Shown in pieces: positions 1 to 21,895 of a stretch of DNA of 24,958 nt (positions are counted from its first letter, which is position 1; each line of letters opens with the position of its first letter). The position numbers and the translations under genes are program-made. The notes beneath the pieces were generated by a model. The model was not told the origin of the DNA and searched no databases. It saw only the letters and a list, made by a program, of their open reading frames with translations. Source of the stretch: Paulinella micropora (Eukaryota; Cercozoa; Imbricatea; Euglyphida); the NCBI GenBank assembly GCA_009731375.1, contig BJOX01000052.1, forward strand, positions 430,589-455,546, given 5' to 3'.

Positions 1-10
1 CCCCTCTCAG

Positions 11-12737
<12,727 letters not shown>

Positions 12738-12760
12738 AAGCGGGAAACGTTTAGAAAACT

Positions 12761-12766
12761 ATTAAA
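12761..12766 (+). promoter_or_regulatory. Candidate poly(A) signal ATTAAA
   Basis: An ATTAAA variant signal 24 nt after the helicase stop codon. It is the only close match in this flank; AATAAA was not seen. Confidence 0.35.
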
Positions 12767-12769
12767 CAA

Positions 12770-12879
12770 AAGATATCCGCCTCAGGCAGAGTCGGAAGTA
12801 TAGGTGATTATGTAAAGCAAGGGATAGGATGACAATTGTAAACAGAACTGGGCTGAAGTATAAAAAATTTCGTCCGAGG

Positions 12880-12922
<43 letters not shown>

Positions 12923-12989
12923 NNNNNNNNNNATTCCACTTGCAGCAAGGTCGGGGTAGTCGTAGGGAATATGTGTCGCATATACAGTA
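12770..12989. other. 3' flank of the helicase gene, poly-C and 10-N gap
   Basis: A short unique sequence, a C run of about 42 bases, the gap 12923-12932 and more unique sequence. No gene was recognised. Confidence 0.6.
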
Positions 12990-13190
12990 TTACTGTGGAC
13001 ATTCAAGTGGCAAAACATTCAAACTTTGACCTCATCTTTCTCAATCAATATTTGAGATATGGAAATGTAGCGCACACCGTTGGAAAGCTCTTGTCCTAAG
13101 CTTCTGGCTTCAGATTTGTCGTATCACTTAGATTGATGGAGAACGATGAGATCAAAGTTGGATAATTTGTCACTTGAATGTCCACAGCAA
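12990..13190. mobile_element. 201-bp MITE, TA flanked
   Basis: The ends TTACTGTGGACATTCAAGTG and CACTTGAATGTCCACAGCAA are inverted repeats, with imperfect inverted homology inward for about 65 bp (ACTTTGACCTCATC and GATGAGATCAAAGT). TA lies on both sides (12988-12989, 13191-13192), as for Tc1/mariner-type insertions. It is noncoding. Confidence 0.8.
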
Positions 13191-13192
13191 TA

Positions 13193-13602
13193 TAAGACTC
13201 AGCCGGTGTAGACAAGGCTGACCCTGTTGTAAGACTGTTATATCTCCGGAGTCACACTGTAGTTGAGCCTCTGACTTACCAGAAGTTACCACCAACTACA
13301 GTAAACTTAAGTGTGCTAGCCTATAAATGTAACAGTTTCACACGTTTGCTATGCCAGGAATATTAACTTTAAACTCAGGCTAAACTGTCACTGACTCGTG
13401 AAGTTTTCACTTTTCTTGCCGTCTTTAGTTTCTGTAACCATGACTCGCGTTATTAATAACAGTCACTGGCTGAGTGAAGTTCGTGACTTTTGCCATGTCA
13501 AGTTGACTTCTCTTACTAGAGAATCTGGTACTAGTGTTTTAGTTGCCACCGTTAACTGTACATGATCCTTATTATTAATAATTTGATTAATAGTAACTCA
13601 AG
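13193..13602. other. Unique sequence, nothing recognised
   Basis: About 410 bp with no long reading frame, repeat or RNA gene visible between the two MITEs. Confidence 0.5.
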
Positions 13603-13604
13603 TA

Positions 13605-13878
13605 TTGCTGTTGACATTCAAGACAACAACAAAAATTAGTTTTTCATTTTTGTGTCAGATTTTCATTTTTGTGACAGTTTTTCATTTTTGTGACAAAAAT
13701 TCAAATTTTCAAATTTAACGGTAACTTTTCGCGAAAATTTACGATATTTTGCGGACGAATATAGCAGTTAATTTGAAAAATTCAAATTTTCACCCAAAAT
13801 CAAAATTCCAACCAAAACTGAAATTCCAACCAAAACAGAAAAATCAATTTTTTTTGTTGTCTTGAATGTCAACAGCAA
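13605..13878. mobile_element. 274-bp MITE, TA flanked, related ends
   Basis: The ends TTGCTGTTGACATTCAAGAC and GTCTTGAATGTCAACAGCAA are perfect inverted repeats for 20 bp, and near-perfect for about 40 bp. TA flanks both sides (13603-13604, 13879-13880). The first 18 bases differ from the MITE at 12990 at only two positions. Inside are three TTTTCATTTTTGTGACAG-like tandem units and two AATTCCAACCAAAACTG-like units. Confidence 0.85.
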
Positions 13879-13880
13879 TA

Positions 13881-14164
13881 TTTAGTTGGTCTCGGGTCGG
13901 CGGCGGGCGCGTGCACCACCCGGTGCAGGGCAACATGTTTTTCCCCGTTCGAGTCTGTCACTTCCAGTCTGTGAGCGGATTGACGTCATTATCAATTTTC
14001 TCCTTCATTGTATTAATTAATTTAATATTAATATAAACTTGGAATGAGGAAAGTGACGCTTACTCAGGCTGAGTCTCAGACTGCGTTAGAACCAGTGACG
14101 AGTCTGCCTTGCAACTTAGACTCATGATTCTAAAGTCGGACAGTGAAAACATACTAGTAATATC
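13881..14164. other. Unique sequence, nothing recognised
   Basis: A GC-rich patch around 13890-13930 followed by ordinary sequence. A GTTCGAGTC match to a tRNA B box at about 13950 has no convincing A box. Confidence 0.45.
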
Positions 14165-14179
14165 ATGATGATGATGCTA

Positions 14180-14206
14180 CGAGAGAGAGAGAGACAGAGA
14201 ACTTTC

Positions 14207-14267
<61 letters not shown>

Positions 14268-14278
14268 CGAGCGAGACT
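14180..14278 (+). repeat. (GA)n tract at the 5' junction of the LINE
   Basis: A GAGA array ends where the LINE reading frame begins. Another GA array (20510-20553) starts where the LINE tail ends. Confidence 0.95.
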
Positions 14279-14280
14279 CT

Positions 14281-14719
14281 GAGACAAAAACATAAAGACA
14301 TCCTACTTCTCGAACCGCACCCAAGAGGTCCACACACAATATGCTAAATCTTACAAACGCACCATCACACACGGCATACCACAAGGAAGCACATTATCAA
14401 CTACCTTTTTCCTACTCTATATCAATGACATAATCAATATCATACAACAAGGAACAGTATATACATATGCAGACGACACAACACTCATAATAACATCCAA
14501 AACTCCCACAGACCTACAACAAAAAACACAAATAGAAATAACAAAATTAATAAATTACTTCCACTCTAATAACCTAGTACCGAACCCAACAAAAACAACA
14601 TACACAATTTTTCATAAACTTGAAACAAAACAAGATATCACAATAACAATGAACAACCACACCCTCGAGCAATGCAAACATGCAAAACTCCTGGGAATAA
14701 CACTACAACACAACCTTAA
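14281..14719 (+). pseudogene. LINE reverse transcriptase, palm fragment
   Basis: The open frame reads SYFSNRTQEVHTQYAKSYKR, then GIPQGSTLSTTFFLLYINDI and VYTYADDTTLI. The YADD box holds the catalytic aspartates of reverse transcriptase, and the PQGS box is the preceding conserved motif. The fragment continues to LLGITLQHNL, a conserved LINE motif near the end of the RT domain, and is then cut at TTAA by the inserted element. Codons are A- and C-rich, unlike the surrounding genes. Confidence 0.9.
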
Positions 14720-14733
14720 CCCTTAACCGGTTT

Positions 14734-14768
14734 CAATCCCCAAAAGTGGCTTCAATCCCCAAAAGTGG
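14734..14768 (+). repeat. Left subterminal repeats of the piggyBac element
   Basis: Two CAATCCCCAAAAGTGG copies 19 bp apart. The right-end copies (ATCCCCAAACGTGGC, ATCCCCAAAAGTAGC at 19380-19414) have the same orientation, not the inverted one. Confidence 0.8.
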
Positions 14769-15002
14769 TTTGAATTTTTGAGTTGAATAAAAACATAAAT
14801 ACCAACCGAAACAAGCTGTACTACGCTGCAAATTTAATGTTTACGTGTTGGGGAAGCTATCTGTGAAAACCAGAATGTCATAGCTTTTCTAGAAGTGACT
14901 TAAATATGAAACTGAAACCAGGCATCAACCACTTTTTTTCACGAATTTTCGTTGCCTTTTTTTACGTGGCGGGGACCTTTTTTTTTTTTTTTTTTCAACA
15001 TC

Positions 15003-15312
15003 ATGTCTGCGCACCAAGAGCTTCTCACAGTCCGTATGCGTCTTCCGGTCAGGGAATTTGGTGAGGCTTATGCCAAACAAAAATGGCCTGATGACTGGAA
15101 GACGAGGGAGATTGAGGGTACTGTTTCTCGACAGTATGGTCGTACAAAAGACAAGTTTTGGATGAAGTGGGATGCGGAGGATGAAGACGATTCCATGATG
15201 ATTGCTTCGGAGATTATCAAATACAGAATTGAAGGGAGTGGCTCTGCCGATAACGGCATACTTGGGCAAGGCCAGGAAATCGACGGAGATGCCAAAAATG
15301 CAATAAATGCTG
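15003..15312 (+). pseudogene. piggyBac-like transposase, exon 1 (N-terminal domain)
   Basis: An ATG after a T-rich stretch opens a 103-residue frame (MSAHQELL). It contains WPDDWKTREIEGTVSRQYGR and KFWMKWDAEDED, a small beta-rich module of the chromo/Tudor-like kind that I recall from other piggyBac proteins (inference). The frame meets TAG at 15315, but a GTAGAC donor at 15313 joins in phase to the next exon. Confidence 0.65.
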
Positions 15313-15398
15313 GGTAGACTTGTTTTTCTTGAACCTCGAATTTTTCTTGTGATGTCGAATGGTTTCTCTGCGTGTTTGCAGTGAGGACGGCTTGATAC

Positions 15399-15408
15399 NN
15401 NNNNNNNN
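15399..15408. other. 10-N gap with duplicated edges
   Basis: AGTGAGGACGGCTTGATAC on the left and AGTGAGGACTGCTTGATAC on the right differ at one base, so the two contigs probably overlap here. Confidence 0.9.
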
Positions 15409-15410
15409 AG

Positions 15411-15455
15411 TGAGGACTGCTTGATACCCAGCGACCCTGATGACGATGACTATGT
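15411..15455 (+). pseudogene. piggyBac-like transposase, exon 2 (acidic)
   Basis: It reads EDCLIPSDPDDDDY in phase with exon 1 and ends before GTACCT, in phase 2, matching exon 3. The upstream acceptor TTTGCAG and the first 17 bp are duplicated across the 10-N gap (15382-15398 and 15411-15427), so the gap edge is probably an assembly overlap. Confidence 0.55.
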
Positions 15456-15608
15456 GTACCTATCCCTACCTGGTTTCAGTATTTTGTGCAATTTGCTTCT
15501 GTTTTGTTGTCTGCCAAGGACGATGCTGGAAGTATAGTAGATTTCTGTACTTCCATACATGCATCGGCGTTGGCTGTCAGTATTCCTTACTGTACTGTTT
15601 TCCAACAG

Positions 15609-17165
15609 ACAGCCAGAGTCGGGGGATGAGTCGGGGGATGAGTCGGAAAGTTCAATCGATGAAGAGGATCAAAAAGAAGGAGATATGGACAACAAACGAG
15701 CCCCTCATCCCAGCGACTCACTTGTCAGTGACGATGATGTCGAAGAAGATGAGGGGTCTGGTGAAGACGAGGAGGAGGATCCGGCACTAGAGATTGACGA
15801 AGGCGATAGCCTACCTGCCAGTGAGTTCAAAGATGTCAAAGAATGGAAGGTGGGTGTTGCACCTCCTCGTGTGCTTCCGGCATTCGAAGGGCAGTCATTC
15901 GAAGGGCAGTCCAGGGCATCACTTTTTGTGCGTTCCCCCGACCTCCTCAGTATGGTGGATATTTTCTTTATGTTCTTACCCACGCAATTCTGGCAGAATG
16001 ACACAAGAAACACCAACAAGTATGCAACCTGGAAACGTAATCCCAACCCCTCAGAGCGTCAGCGGCCTTGGGTACCCGTGACACTATCTGACATACTTTC
16101 ATTTTTGGCGATCCTTATAATGATGGGGGTGATGGGGTTGCCTGCTGAAACAGATTATTGGATTGGCGCTGTGTCAGACTTCTGGCAGTGGCCAGACCTT
16201 GCAAGCATCATGGGGTACGTGAGGTATCAGAATATCAAACGTTATTTTCATCTCACTGACCCCCGTCTGGCAGCTCCTCGTGACTCCCCTCAGTATGACA
16301 AACTTTTCAATGTTCGAGTCTTTATTGAGATTATACAATAAAATTTTCCTAGGCTGTGGGAATTGGGTCAGTGGGTGTCAATCGACGAGGGAATGATCCC
16401 TTTTAAAGGGCGTACCTACAGGCAATACTTACCGAAAAAACCCATCAAATGAGGATTCAAACTGTTTGCTCTGTGCTGTTCAGTAACAGGCTATTTTTAT
16501 ACGCTGCTTTGTTATGAGGGTGAGGGAACAGTGCAGGACGATTCTGGGCACGGAATGACGTATGCAGTTGTTATGAAGCTTTTAGACATAGCCGGCATCG
16601 ACCAAAGCGGCAGGATCATCCCTTTAGATAGGTTTTACACAGGGCTGCAGTTGTTTTTTGACTGTGTCCTAAAGAGGGGCATCAACTGCATTGGCACTGT
16701 TGTCAAACCCAGGCTGAGGGCGGCAAAGGAGCTACTGGACGAAGTCAAGAAGAATAGTGACCGGGGCACGTCCGCAATGGCCACTTGGAGTCATAACGGA
16801 GTCACTATGCATGCTGTTGCTTGGAAAGACACCCAGGTGGTTTATTTTTTGTCAACTGTGTTGGGGGGTACCATGAGCCACGTCGAAAGGAGGCTGCATG
16901 GGGGGGGGGGAGCTACGGTTCCAGTGCCACAATTGTTTTGAAATTTGCAAGACATACACTCAGCACATGGGCGGCGTTGATACAGGCGATCAGTTACGAC
17001 TTCGTTACGGAGTTGAGAAGATTCAACAAGCCTTGGTTCAAGTTATTTGCGGGTTTGTTAGATGTTGCGGTTACAAACACAACTATCATCTACTACAAAC
17101 AGTTTCATGAAGAAAAAACACGCAAAGACATGCTCAAGGAACTTATTGAGGGTTTGCATATGTAG
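15609..17165 (+). pseudogene. piggyBac-like transposase, exon 3 (DDD catalytic core), broken
   Basis: After the acceptor TTCCAACAG an acidic stretch leads into the DDE_Tnp_1_7-type core. The three catalytic aspartates can be placed: SIDEG (16384), PLDRFYTG (16627) and HMGGVDTGD (16979). The C-terminal block reads KPWFKLFAGLLDVAVTN. Breaks: TAA at 16339, TGA at 16450 (where a tryptophan is expected before GFKL), a frame change near 16935-16941 and another near 17012-17018. The 11-G run at 16900 looks suspicious, but the frame is correct on both sides of it. The protein cannot be made intact from this copy. Confidence 0.85.
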
Positions 17166-17175
17166 TTAGCATGTA

Positions 17176-17181
17176 AATAAA
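17176..17181 (+). promoter_or_regulatory. AATAAA poly(A) signal candidate
   Basis: It lies 11 bp after the TAG that ends exon 3. A second AATAAA is near 17725. Confidence 0.4.
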
Positions 17182-17961
17182 TGCAGTGAAATCGGGGCGC
17201 AAATCTGCGTTTAAACTAAAATAGATGTGTTCAAACTGTTTTCAAAAATTAATTATACATGTCTTGAACTATTCCACACTATAAAAAAAACAATGATATG
17301 TCACTTCTTGACTGCACATTTTTGTGGTCAAATACAACACGTTCTGATTGAGGAAGTTTTTTTGAAAAAAACCACTATGAGCGATGTTAATTAAAGTCGC
17401 TGAAAATTACTGTGGGGAATAGATTGGATTTTTTTCTTTTATTTTGTATATTTGAAATGTTATAAAACCTTCTGGTTCAGAACTAGATCGCAGCCCCTTT
17501 TTGACATGAAAAATGCATGTTGTTCAAGCCGGCCCTCACTTTTTTATACGGCAGTGACCCGATTTTTGCGGTGTTGATTTTTGGAAGAGGTTTTCCCATG
17601 TCAAAAATGGTGTCTGTGCACTCGTTTTCGTTGTTGATTTTTGTAGCTCCTTGTATCTTTGGTGGTCTTCGCTTTGATAGTTCAATATGATACTAGTTCA
17701 AGAACACTTGTATAAATTTTTTCAATAAAATTCCTCTTCTGTACGACAAACTTACTTGGTGTTTGGTGGTATTTTTTACAATGAAAAAATGGAAAGTTAT
17801 GTTTTGTGATTATAAATCAGTTTGTATAGGACTATAGAATGTCTAAATCTGTTTGTATACTTAATACACGTAAATTCACAAAGCCTGTCCTTGGTAATTT
17901 GAATACACAATGAGATTTCACACAGCGATTTTTCGATGGTATTGACCAAAACATCACTTTG

Positions 17962-18312
17962 AAAATCGATTAGAGCTGAGCGCATCGCTCCTTTCAATTT
18001 TATTGTTGAAAATGATGTTTTTGTTTATTGTGATGCTATTCCAAGCCTCAGAACATGTGCACAGACCTCCTGAAATGCATACAAGGTCACTGCCTTCTCG
18101 AGTTTCATGCTTCAAAAAACGTCTGACTTTATATTTTTTAAAAATCGATGAGAGCGCATCGCTTCTTTCAATTTTATTGTTGAAAATGATGTTTTTGTTT
18201 ATTGTGATGCTATTCCAAGCCTCAGAATATGTGCACAGACCTCCTGAAATGCACACAAGGTCACTGCCTTCTCGAGTTTCATGCTTCAAAAAATGTCTGA
18301 CTTTATATTTTT
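17962..18312 (+). repeat. ~178-bp tandem duplication
   Basis: Two copies (17962-18139 and 18140-18312) share AAAATCGAT, TTTCAATTTTATTGTTGAAA and CTGCCTTCTCGAGTTTCATG, with few mismatches and a 5-bp indel near the start. The frame through both copies repeats the same hydrophobic peptide, a consequence of the duplication. Confidence 0.9.
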
Positions 18313-18656
18313 AGACACACAAAAAAATAAGCCACAAAAAGTCAGGCATGTTCAACTAGTGAACATAGGAGTTGAATTAACTACTTTCCAGCAACATTTA
18401 ATGAATAATACAGCTTCTATGACGATTTTTTTATTTTGCTTTGATTCATTACGACCGGTTTTCACTTTGAAATTGCTCAGTATATACAAATGCTATTTTA
18501 ATGAAAGTATATACATATGTTCCTTGAAACTCAGTGAACTAAATTCTTACGTTCTTCATTCATTATGTGTTCCTTACACATCAGAAACTAGCTGTGTGTA
18601 TAGGCCTCTGACACTATTTTTCCAGTGAAAAAAAATTTCCCCAGTGTAAAAAAAAA

Positions 18657-18666
18657 NNNNNNNNNN
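18657..18666. other. 10-N gap in an A run
   Basis: AGTGTAAAAAAAAA on the left and AGTGTAACAAAAAA on the right suggest overlapping contig ends. Confidence 0.85.
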
Positions 18667-18979
18667 AGTGTAACAAAAAACATTTCCCCAGCTCAACCAA
18701 AAACCCGTAGAATTTCCTAGGCAATCGTGAAACTTCACGCTCAAAAATGTGCGGGCCGGAGGGAGTAGCAAAAAAGTTACTGGTTGGATGCAAGAACGCT
18801 TACAACGCAAGAACCATCATATCTTAATTTATTTTTTTTATGTAGAATTCAAAGTAATCACTTAAATAAATGAAATCGTACCTTGAAATTAAGTGAAAAT
18901 TAAACTGTCATTTGTTAGACTTTTGATGGGCAGCTAACTACATATGGGTGTCTTATGCGGGGCTTTTTGGAGGTTCTAG

Positions 18980-19238
18980 GAGCGCAGCGAGGGGCAAGCG
19001 TGTGATATGCCCTGGCCATTTGGTAAGTCTTACAAACGATGCGAGTGATGGTAAGCGCGGCGCGGGTAAGCAGAACTCGGTTTGTTGTGCGGTGTGTGCT
19101 AGTAATGGAATCCGCAAGCGTACCAGTGCTTATTGCAGCGATTGTCAATATTTTTTTTGCCAAACTGGAGAATGTTTTCCGTGGCACACAGTCAATCATT
19201 TCGTTCCATCTGGGAAATGTAAGAGGCAGCCGTTGTGA
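18980..19238 (+). pseudogene. piggyBac-like C-terminal cysteine-rich domain exon
   Basis: The segment reads SAARGKRVICPGHLVSL, later CCAVCASNGIRKRTSAYCSDC and CQTGECFPWHT, then TGA at 19236. The CxxC...RTxxYCxxC...CxxxCFxxxH pattern fits the zinc-binding domain that ends many piggyBac transposases and binds the terminal repeats. An acceptor GGTTCTAG at 18979 is in phase with a GTAGTT donor at 17162, giving a 1.8-kb intron. That link is inferred, not shown. Confidence 0.65.
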
Positions 19239-19428
19239 CAGTGATTGTCAAGGTTTTATTAGTTATTAAAGAACGGTTTTTTTACACAATTAGCTTCCAC
19301 CGGGTTTAATTCAATTGAATTTAATAATATAAATGTCAAAAATCACAAATTGGGATTAAACAACTTGAAATTGGGTCGGATCCCCAAACGTGGCTTTAGA
19401 TCCCCAAAAGTAGCAAACCTGTTAAGGG

Positions 19429-20024
19429 TTAATATGATCAACACATCAATAACATAATCCGTAAACTCCAACCCACAATCAACTCATTGCTTTATGCTAA
19501 AAGATATCTAAACATAAAAACAATTAAACAATTATACTACACACACATATACCCACACCTCATACAAAACATCTCCATCTGGGGGACACATGACAACAAA
19601 AAGAAATACATACAACCACTCATAAAAATACATAAAAAATAATCAGAATAATTGCAAAAACACATTACCGCGCGCACACCAAACCAATACTAAACCAACT
19701 GAAACTACTTGATATCACCCACCTATATACACTCCGTGTATACATAGAAAATCACCCATTCATTTACCCTAAAAGACACCTCAACAGACCACTCCACAAT
19801 AACACCTTTACCCCAATCAATACCATACATTCATACAAAACGCGATACTCAACTAAAAGCAGCCTCTTTGTCAATCACAAAGACCCATATCTCACCAAGA
19901 TCTTCGCTGATCAATGGAAATCAATCCCAAAAAATATAACAGATGAAACAAAAATAAAACCATTCAAAACAGCACTAATGACATACCTACTCAAACATCA
20001 TAATATCTATAAATATAAACACTC

Positions 20025-20070
<46 letters not shown>

Positions 20071-20226
20071 GATGGAACAACAAGTTTGCTCCCCTGTCTG
20101 CTAATTGAAGGAGAACTCCCCGGATCAGCCAACGTATATGGTCAACCACGCACAGCCCCAACTTCCTCCTCTCTCTTTCACTTTTTCTCACGAAAAAGAA
20201 AAGAGAGGGGGGGCCGCCAGACATAA
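19429..20226 (+). pseudogene. LINE reverse transcriptase, C-terminal fragment
   Basis: The frame resumes as YDQHINNIIRKLQPTINSLL and YAKRYLNIKTIKQLYYTHIY, the typical thumb/C-terminal LINE region. It continues with TIHSYKTRYSTKSSLF and IKPFKTALMTYLL. It is one base out of frame with 14281-14719 across the excised insertion, and has at least one stop at 19639-19641. A 40-A run at 20030-20069 is read through as polylysine to a stop near 20226. Confidence 0.85.
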
Positions 20227-20506
20227 ACTACTACACTTTTACAATAACATATGTATTCATATCATATTATAATATTATCACTACTGAATATATCTAAACA
20301 TAAATATTAATATTAATAATATTAATACTAGATATATATAATACGGAGCCGCTAAATACAAATTTAATATTTTCCTTTAATACGATCAACTGAATAACTA
20401 GGTTTCCACCTTAGATAAAAGTATAACTTACTAGCTATACTTTTCACGTGGACGTTCCCTGAGCCCGATTGTAAAATTGTTCTCTCAATAAAAGCGAAGA
20501 AGAAGA

Positions 20507-20509
<3 letters not shown>
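20227..20509 (+). other. LINE 3' untranslated region and (GAA)n tail
   Basis: AT-rich sequence ending GTTCTCTCAATAAAAGCGAAG followed by GAAGAAGAAGAAG. The AATAAA and short simple tail mark the retrotransposon 3' end. Confidence 0.7.
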
Positions 20510-20556
<47 letters not shown>

Positions 20557-20618
20557 TGTGTTTGTGTATGTATGTATGTGTGTGTATGTGTATGTACGTA
20601 TGTTTACAAGACTACGCG

Positions 20619-20652
<34 letters not shown>

Positions 20653-20656
20653 AAAG

Positions 20657-20730
<74 letters not shown>
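20510..20730 (+). repeat. (GA)n, (TATG/TG)n, (TA)n, (TG)n
   Basis: Simple repeats between the LINE tail and the next unique sequence. Confidence 0.95.
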
Positions 20731-20731
<1 letters not shown>

Positions 20732-21380
20732 AAAACGAGTCGCCAGAAAACCCGAAAGCAATAGCGCGATCGATTTCATGGTTGATACCATTACCGATCT
20801 GTTCCTTACTTTGTTTGCTGAAGTTACAGGCTAGATCCGTGCATCTAGAGAACTTCATTAGTAGTATAGGGGGCCACTTCGGCGCAGATTTTCGATGCAG
20901 TTTCTCTACAGAAACCACACTAAGAGCCGTTATTGTGTTTTGAGGCTACCTTTTCTCTCTAAGTTCAAACAACAATTTCATTAAAATCTCTCTTATTATG
21001 AATTTCGTTCTATTTTTCTTCGTGATCAGACTTTCACTCATTGCTAAATTCTGCCCCGATGCACCGATGCACCGAGGCGCCGTGGCGTAGTGGGCGTCGG
21101 CAAGAAAAAAATAGTTTTGAATTTTTCCAAAATTTCATTATCTATTACCAATTTGACATTCCCGCCTTATTTTTTCCACTTTTTTCTCGTCTGGGTTTTT
21201 CTCTAGAAAATTCTCTCAGTCAAAAATTGGAGCCAATTGTGAAGAAGTGTTTTTCCACTAAGAGCCGTTATTCATTATTTCGTCTATCTATTTATAACAA
21301 ATACAGAAAGACAAAAGAAAGAAAAACGGCTACCTTTAAATAATTATTATTTAAAGAAATAAAATAAAGACACGTATAGG
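20731..21380. other. Noncoding sequence left of the polymerase module
   Basis: No gene was recognised. It contains a 17-bp exact direct repeat CACTAAGAGCCGTTATT (20918-20934, 21256-21272), a GTTTC/GAAAC hairpin (20899-20917) and a tRNA-like A box at about 21083. If the module is a Polinton-like element, its left end may lie here, but no terminal repeat can be proved because the right end is outside the window. Confidence 0.5.
21335..21355. promoter_or_regulatory. AT-rich near-palindrome upstream of the small zinc protein
   Basis: TTTAAATAATTATTATTTAA, about 26 bp before the start codon; possible promoter core, by position only. Confidence 0.3.
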
Positions 21381-21884
21381 ATGACAAACGAAGACACTCA
21401 GAGATTTAGAATGTCTAGAGGTTGTGTTATGGTGAAGAATAACGAAAAGAGGCCAATGGTAAAAGTTCAATGGAGAGAAGGAGGAAAGGTTATGTGTAAG
21501 AGTTTCTGTATCGGAAAGAAAAAATCAAAAGAGCAAGCATTGGAAGAAGCAAAGAAATATCACGAGGAAAATATAATACCTAAATATGAGGAATGGAAAA
21601 TTAATTACGATAAAGAAACAAGAATAATCAAAAAAGAAAAGAAGAAAATTTGGAAGCATAAAGATTTTAAGTGTGGATGTGGTGCTGAAATACATAATGG
21701 AAACAAAACGCGACATATGAAGTCTCAGAAACATATTTCAGCAGAAAAAGAAAAACCTCCAGTTCCTCCAAGGCCAAGCAAAGAGTATATGGAGAGAATA
21801 AAGAAAGATGACGATGATAGATGTAATATGTGTGGATACATGGAACATAACTGCCACTGCGGTTGCGGGTATGGTAAGTATTGA
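21381..21884 (+). CDS. AP2-like/zinc-binding protein of the polymerase module, 167 aa
   Basis: The frame is intact with an A at -3. Residues 13-63 (VKVQWREGGKVMCKSF, then KSKEQALEEAKKYHEE) have the strand-rich then helical shape of AP2/integrase-type DNA-binding domains. A lysine-rich linker follows, then a finger with C98, C100, H112 and H118 (CGCGAEI...RHMKSQKH), as in small zinc proteins of large DNA viruses and Polinton-like elements. The tail adds C148, C151, C158, C160 and C162. Role in DNA binding during replication or transcription is inferred from fold and position 165 bp before the polymerase. It lacks in-frame stops, unlike the neighbouring LINE and piggyBac genes. Confidence 0.7.
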   Translation: MTNEDTQRFRMSRGCVMVKNNEKRPMVKVQWREGGKVMCKSFCIGKKKSKEQALEEAKKYHEENIIPKYEEWKINYDKETRIIKKEKKKIWKHKDFKCGCGAEIHNGNKTRHMKSQKHISAEKEKPPVPPRPSKEYMERIKKDDDDRCNMCGYMEHNCHCGCGYGKY

Positions 21885-21895
21885 TAATCAAAAAG

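Larger units (their letters stand above)
17182..18940. other. Noncoding interior of the piggyBac element
   Basis: AT-rich sequence with no convincing gene. It contains a tandem duplication (17962-18312) and a 10-N gap (18657-18666). If the cysteine-rich segment downstream belongs to the transposase, this is mostly its last intron. Confidence 0.6.
14720..19428 (+). mobile_element. Complete piggyBac-like element, 4709 bp
   Basis: The element starts CCCTTAACCGGTTT and ends with the inverted counterpart AAACCTGTTAAGGG (one mismatch). It is flanked by TTAA at 14716-14719 and 19429-19432, the standard piggyBac target duplication. Near each end lie two copies of an ATCCCCAAAAGTGGC-like motif (14736-14768 left, 19380-19414 right). 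It encodes a broken DDD transposase and a C-terminal cysteine-rich domain. Confidence 0.9.
14281..20509 (+). mobile_element. 5'-truncated LINE, split by a piggyBac-like element
   Basis: This non-LTR retrotransposon of the jockey/CR1/RTE-like group is made of 14281-14719 and 19429-20509 (about 1.5 kb), with a 4.7-kb element inserted between them. It keeps the second half of the reverse transcriptase, the C-terminal domain, an untranslated region of about 280 bp, AATAAA near 20490 and a (GAA)n tail. Orientation is +. The 5' end, including the endonuclease, is missing, the usual result of incomplete reverse transcription. Confidence 0.85.

Noticed and set aside
13880-13970. tRNA or SINE suggested by GTTCGAGTC at about 13950
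   Set aside because: No A box at the right distance and no cloverleaf can be drawn by eye.
16900-16910. The 11-G run as the cause of the transposase frameshift
   Set aside because: The conserved VPVPQ-type block after the run is still in the same frame as the part before it; the frame changes about 30 bp further on.
18003-18314. A 103-codon frame with an internal repeat in the piggyBac interior
   Set aside because: It is explained by the 178-bp tandem duplication; no family is recognised and the second copy has drifted.
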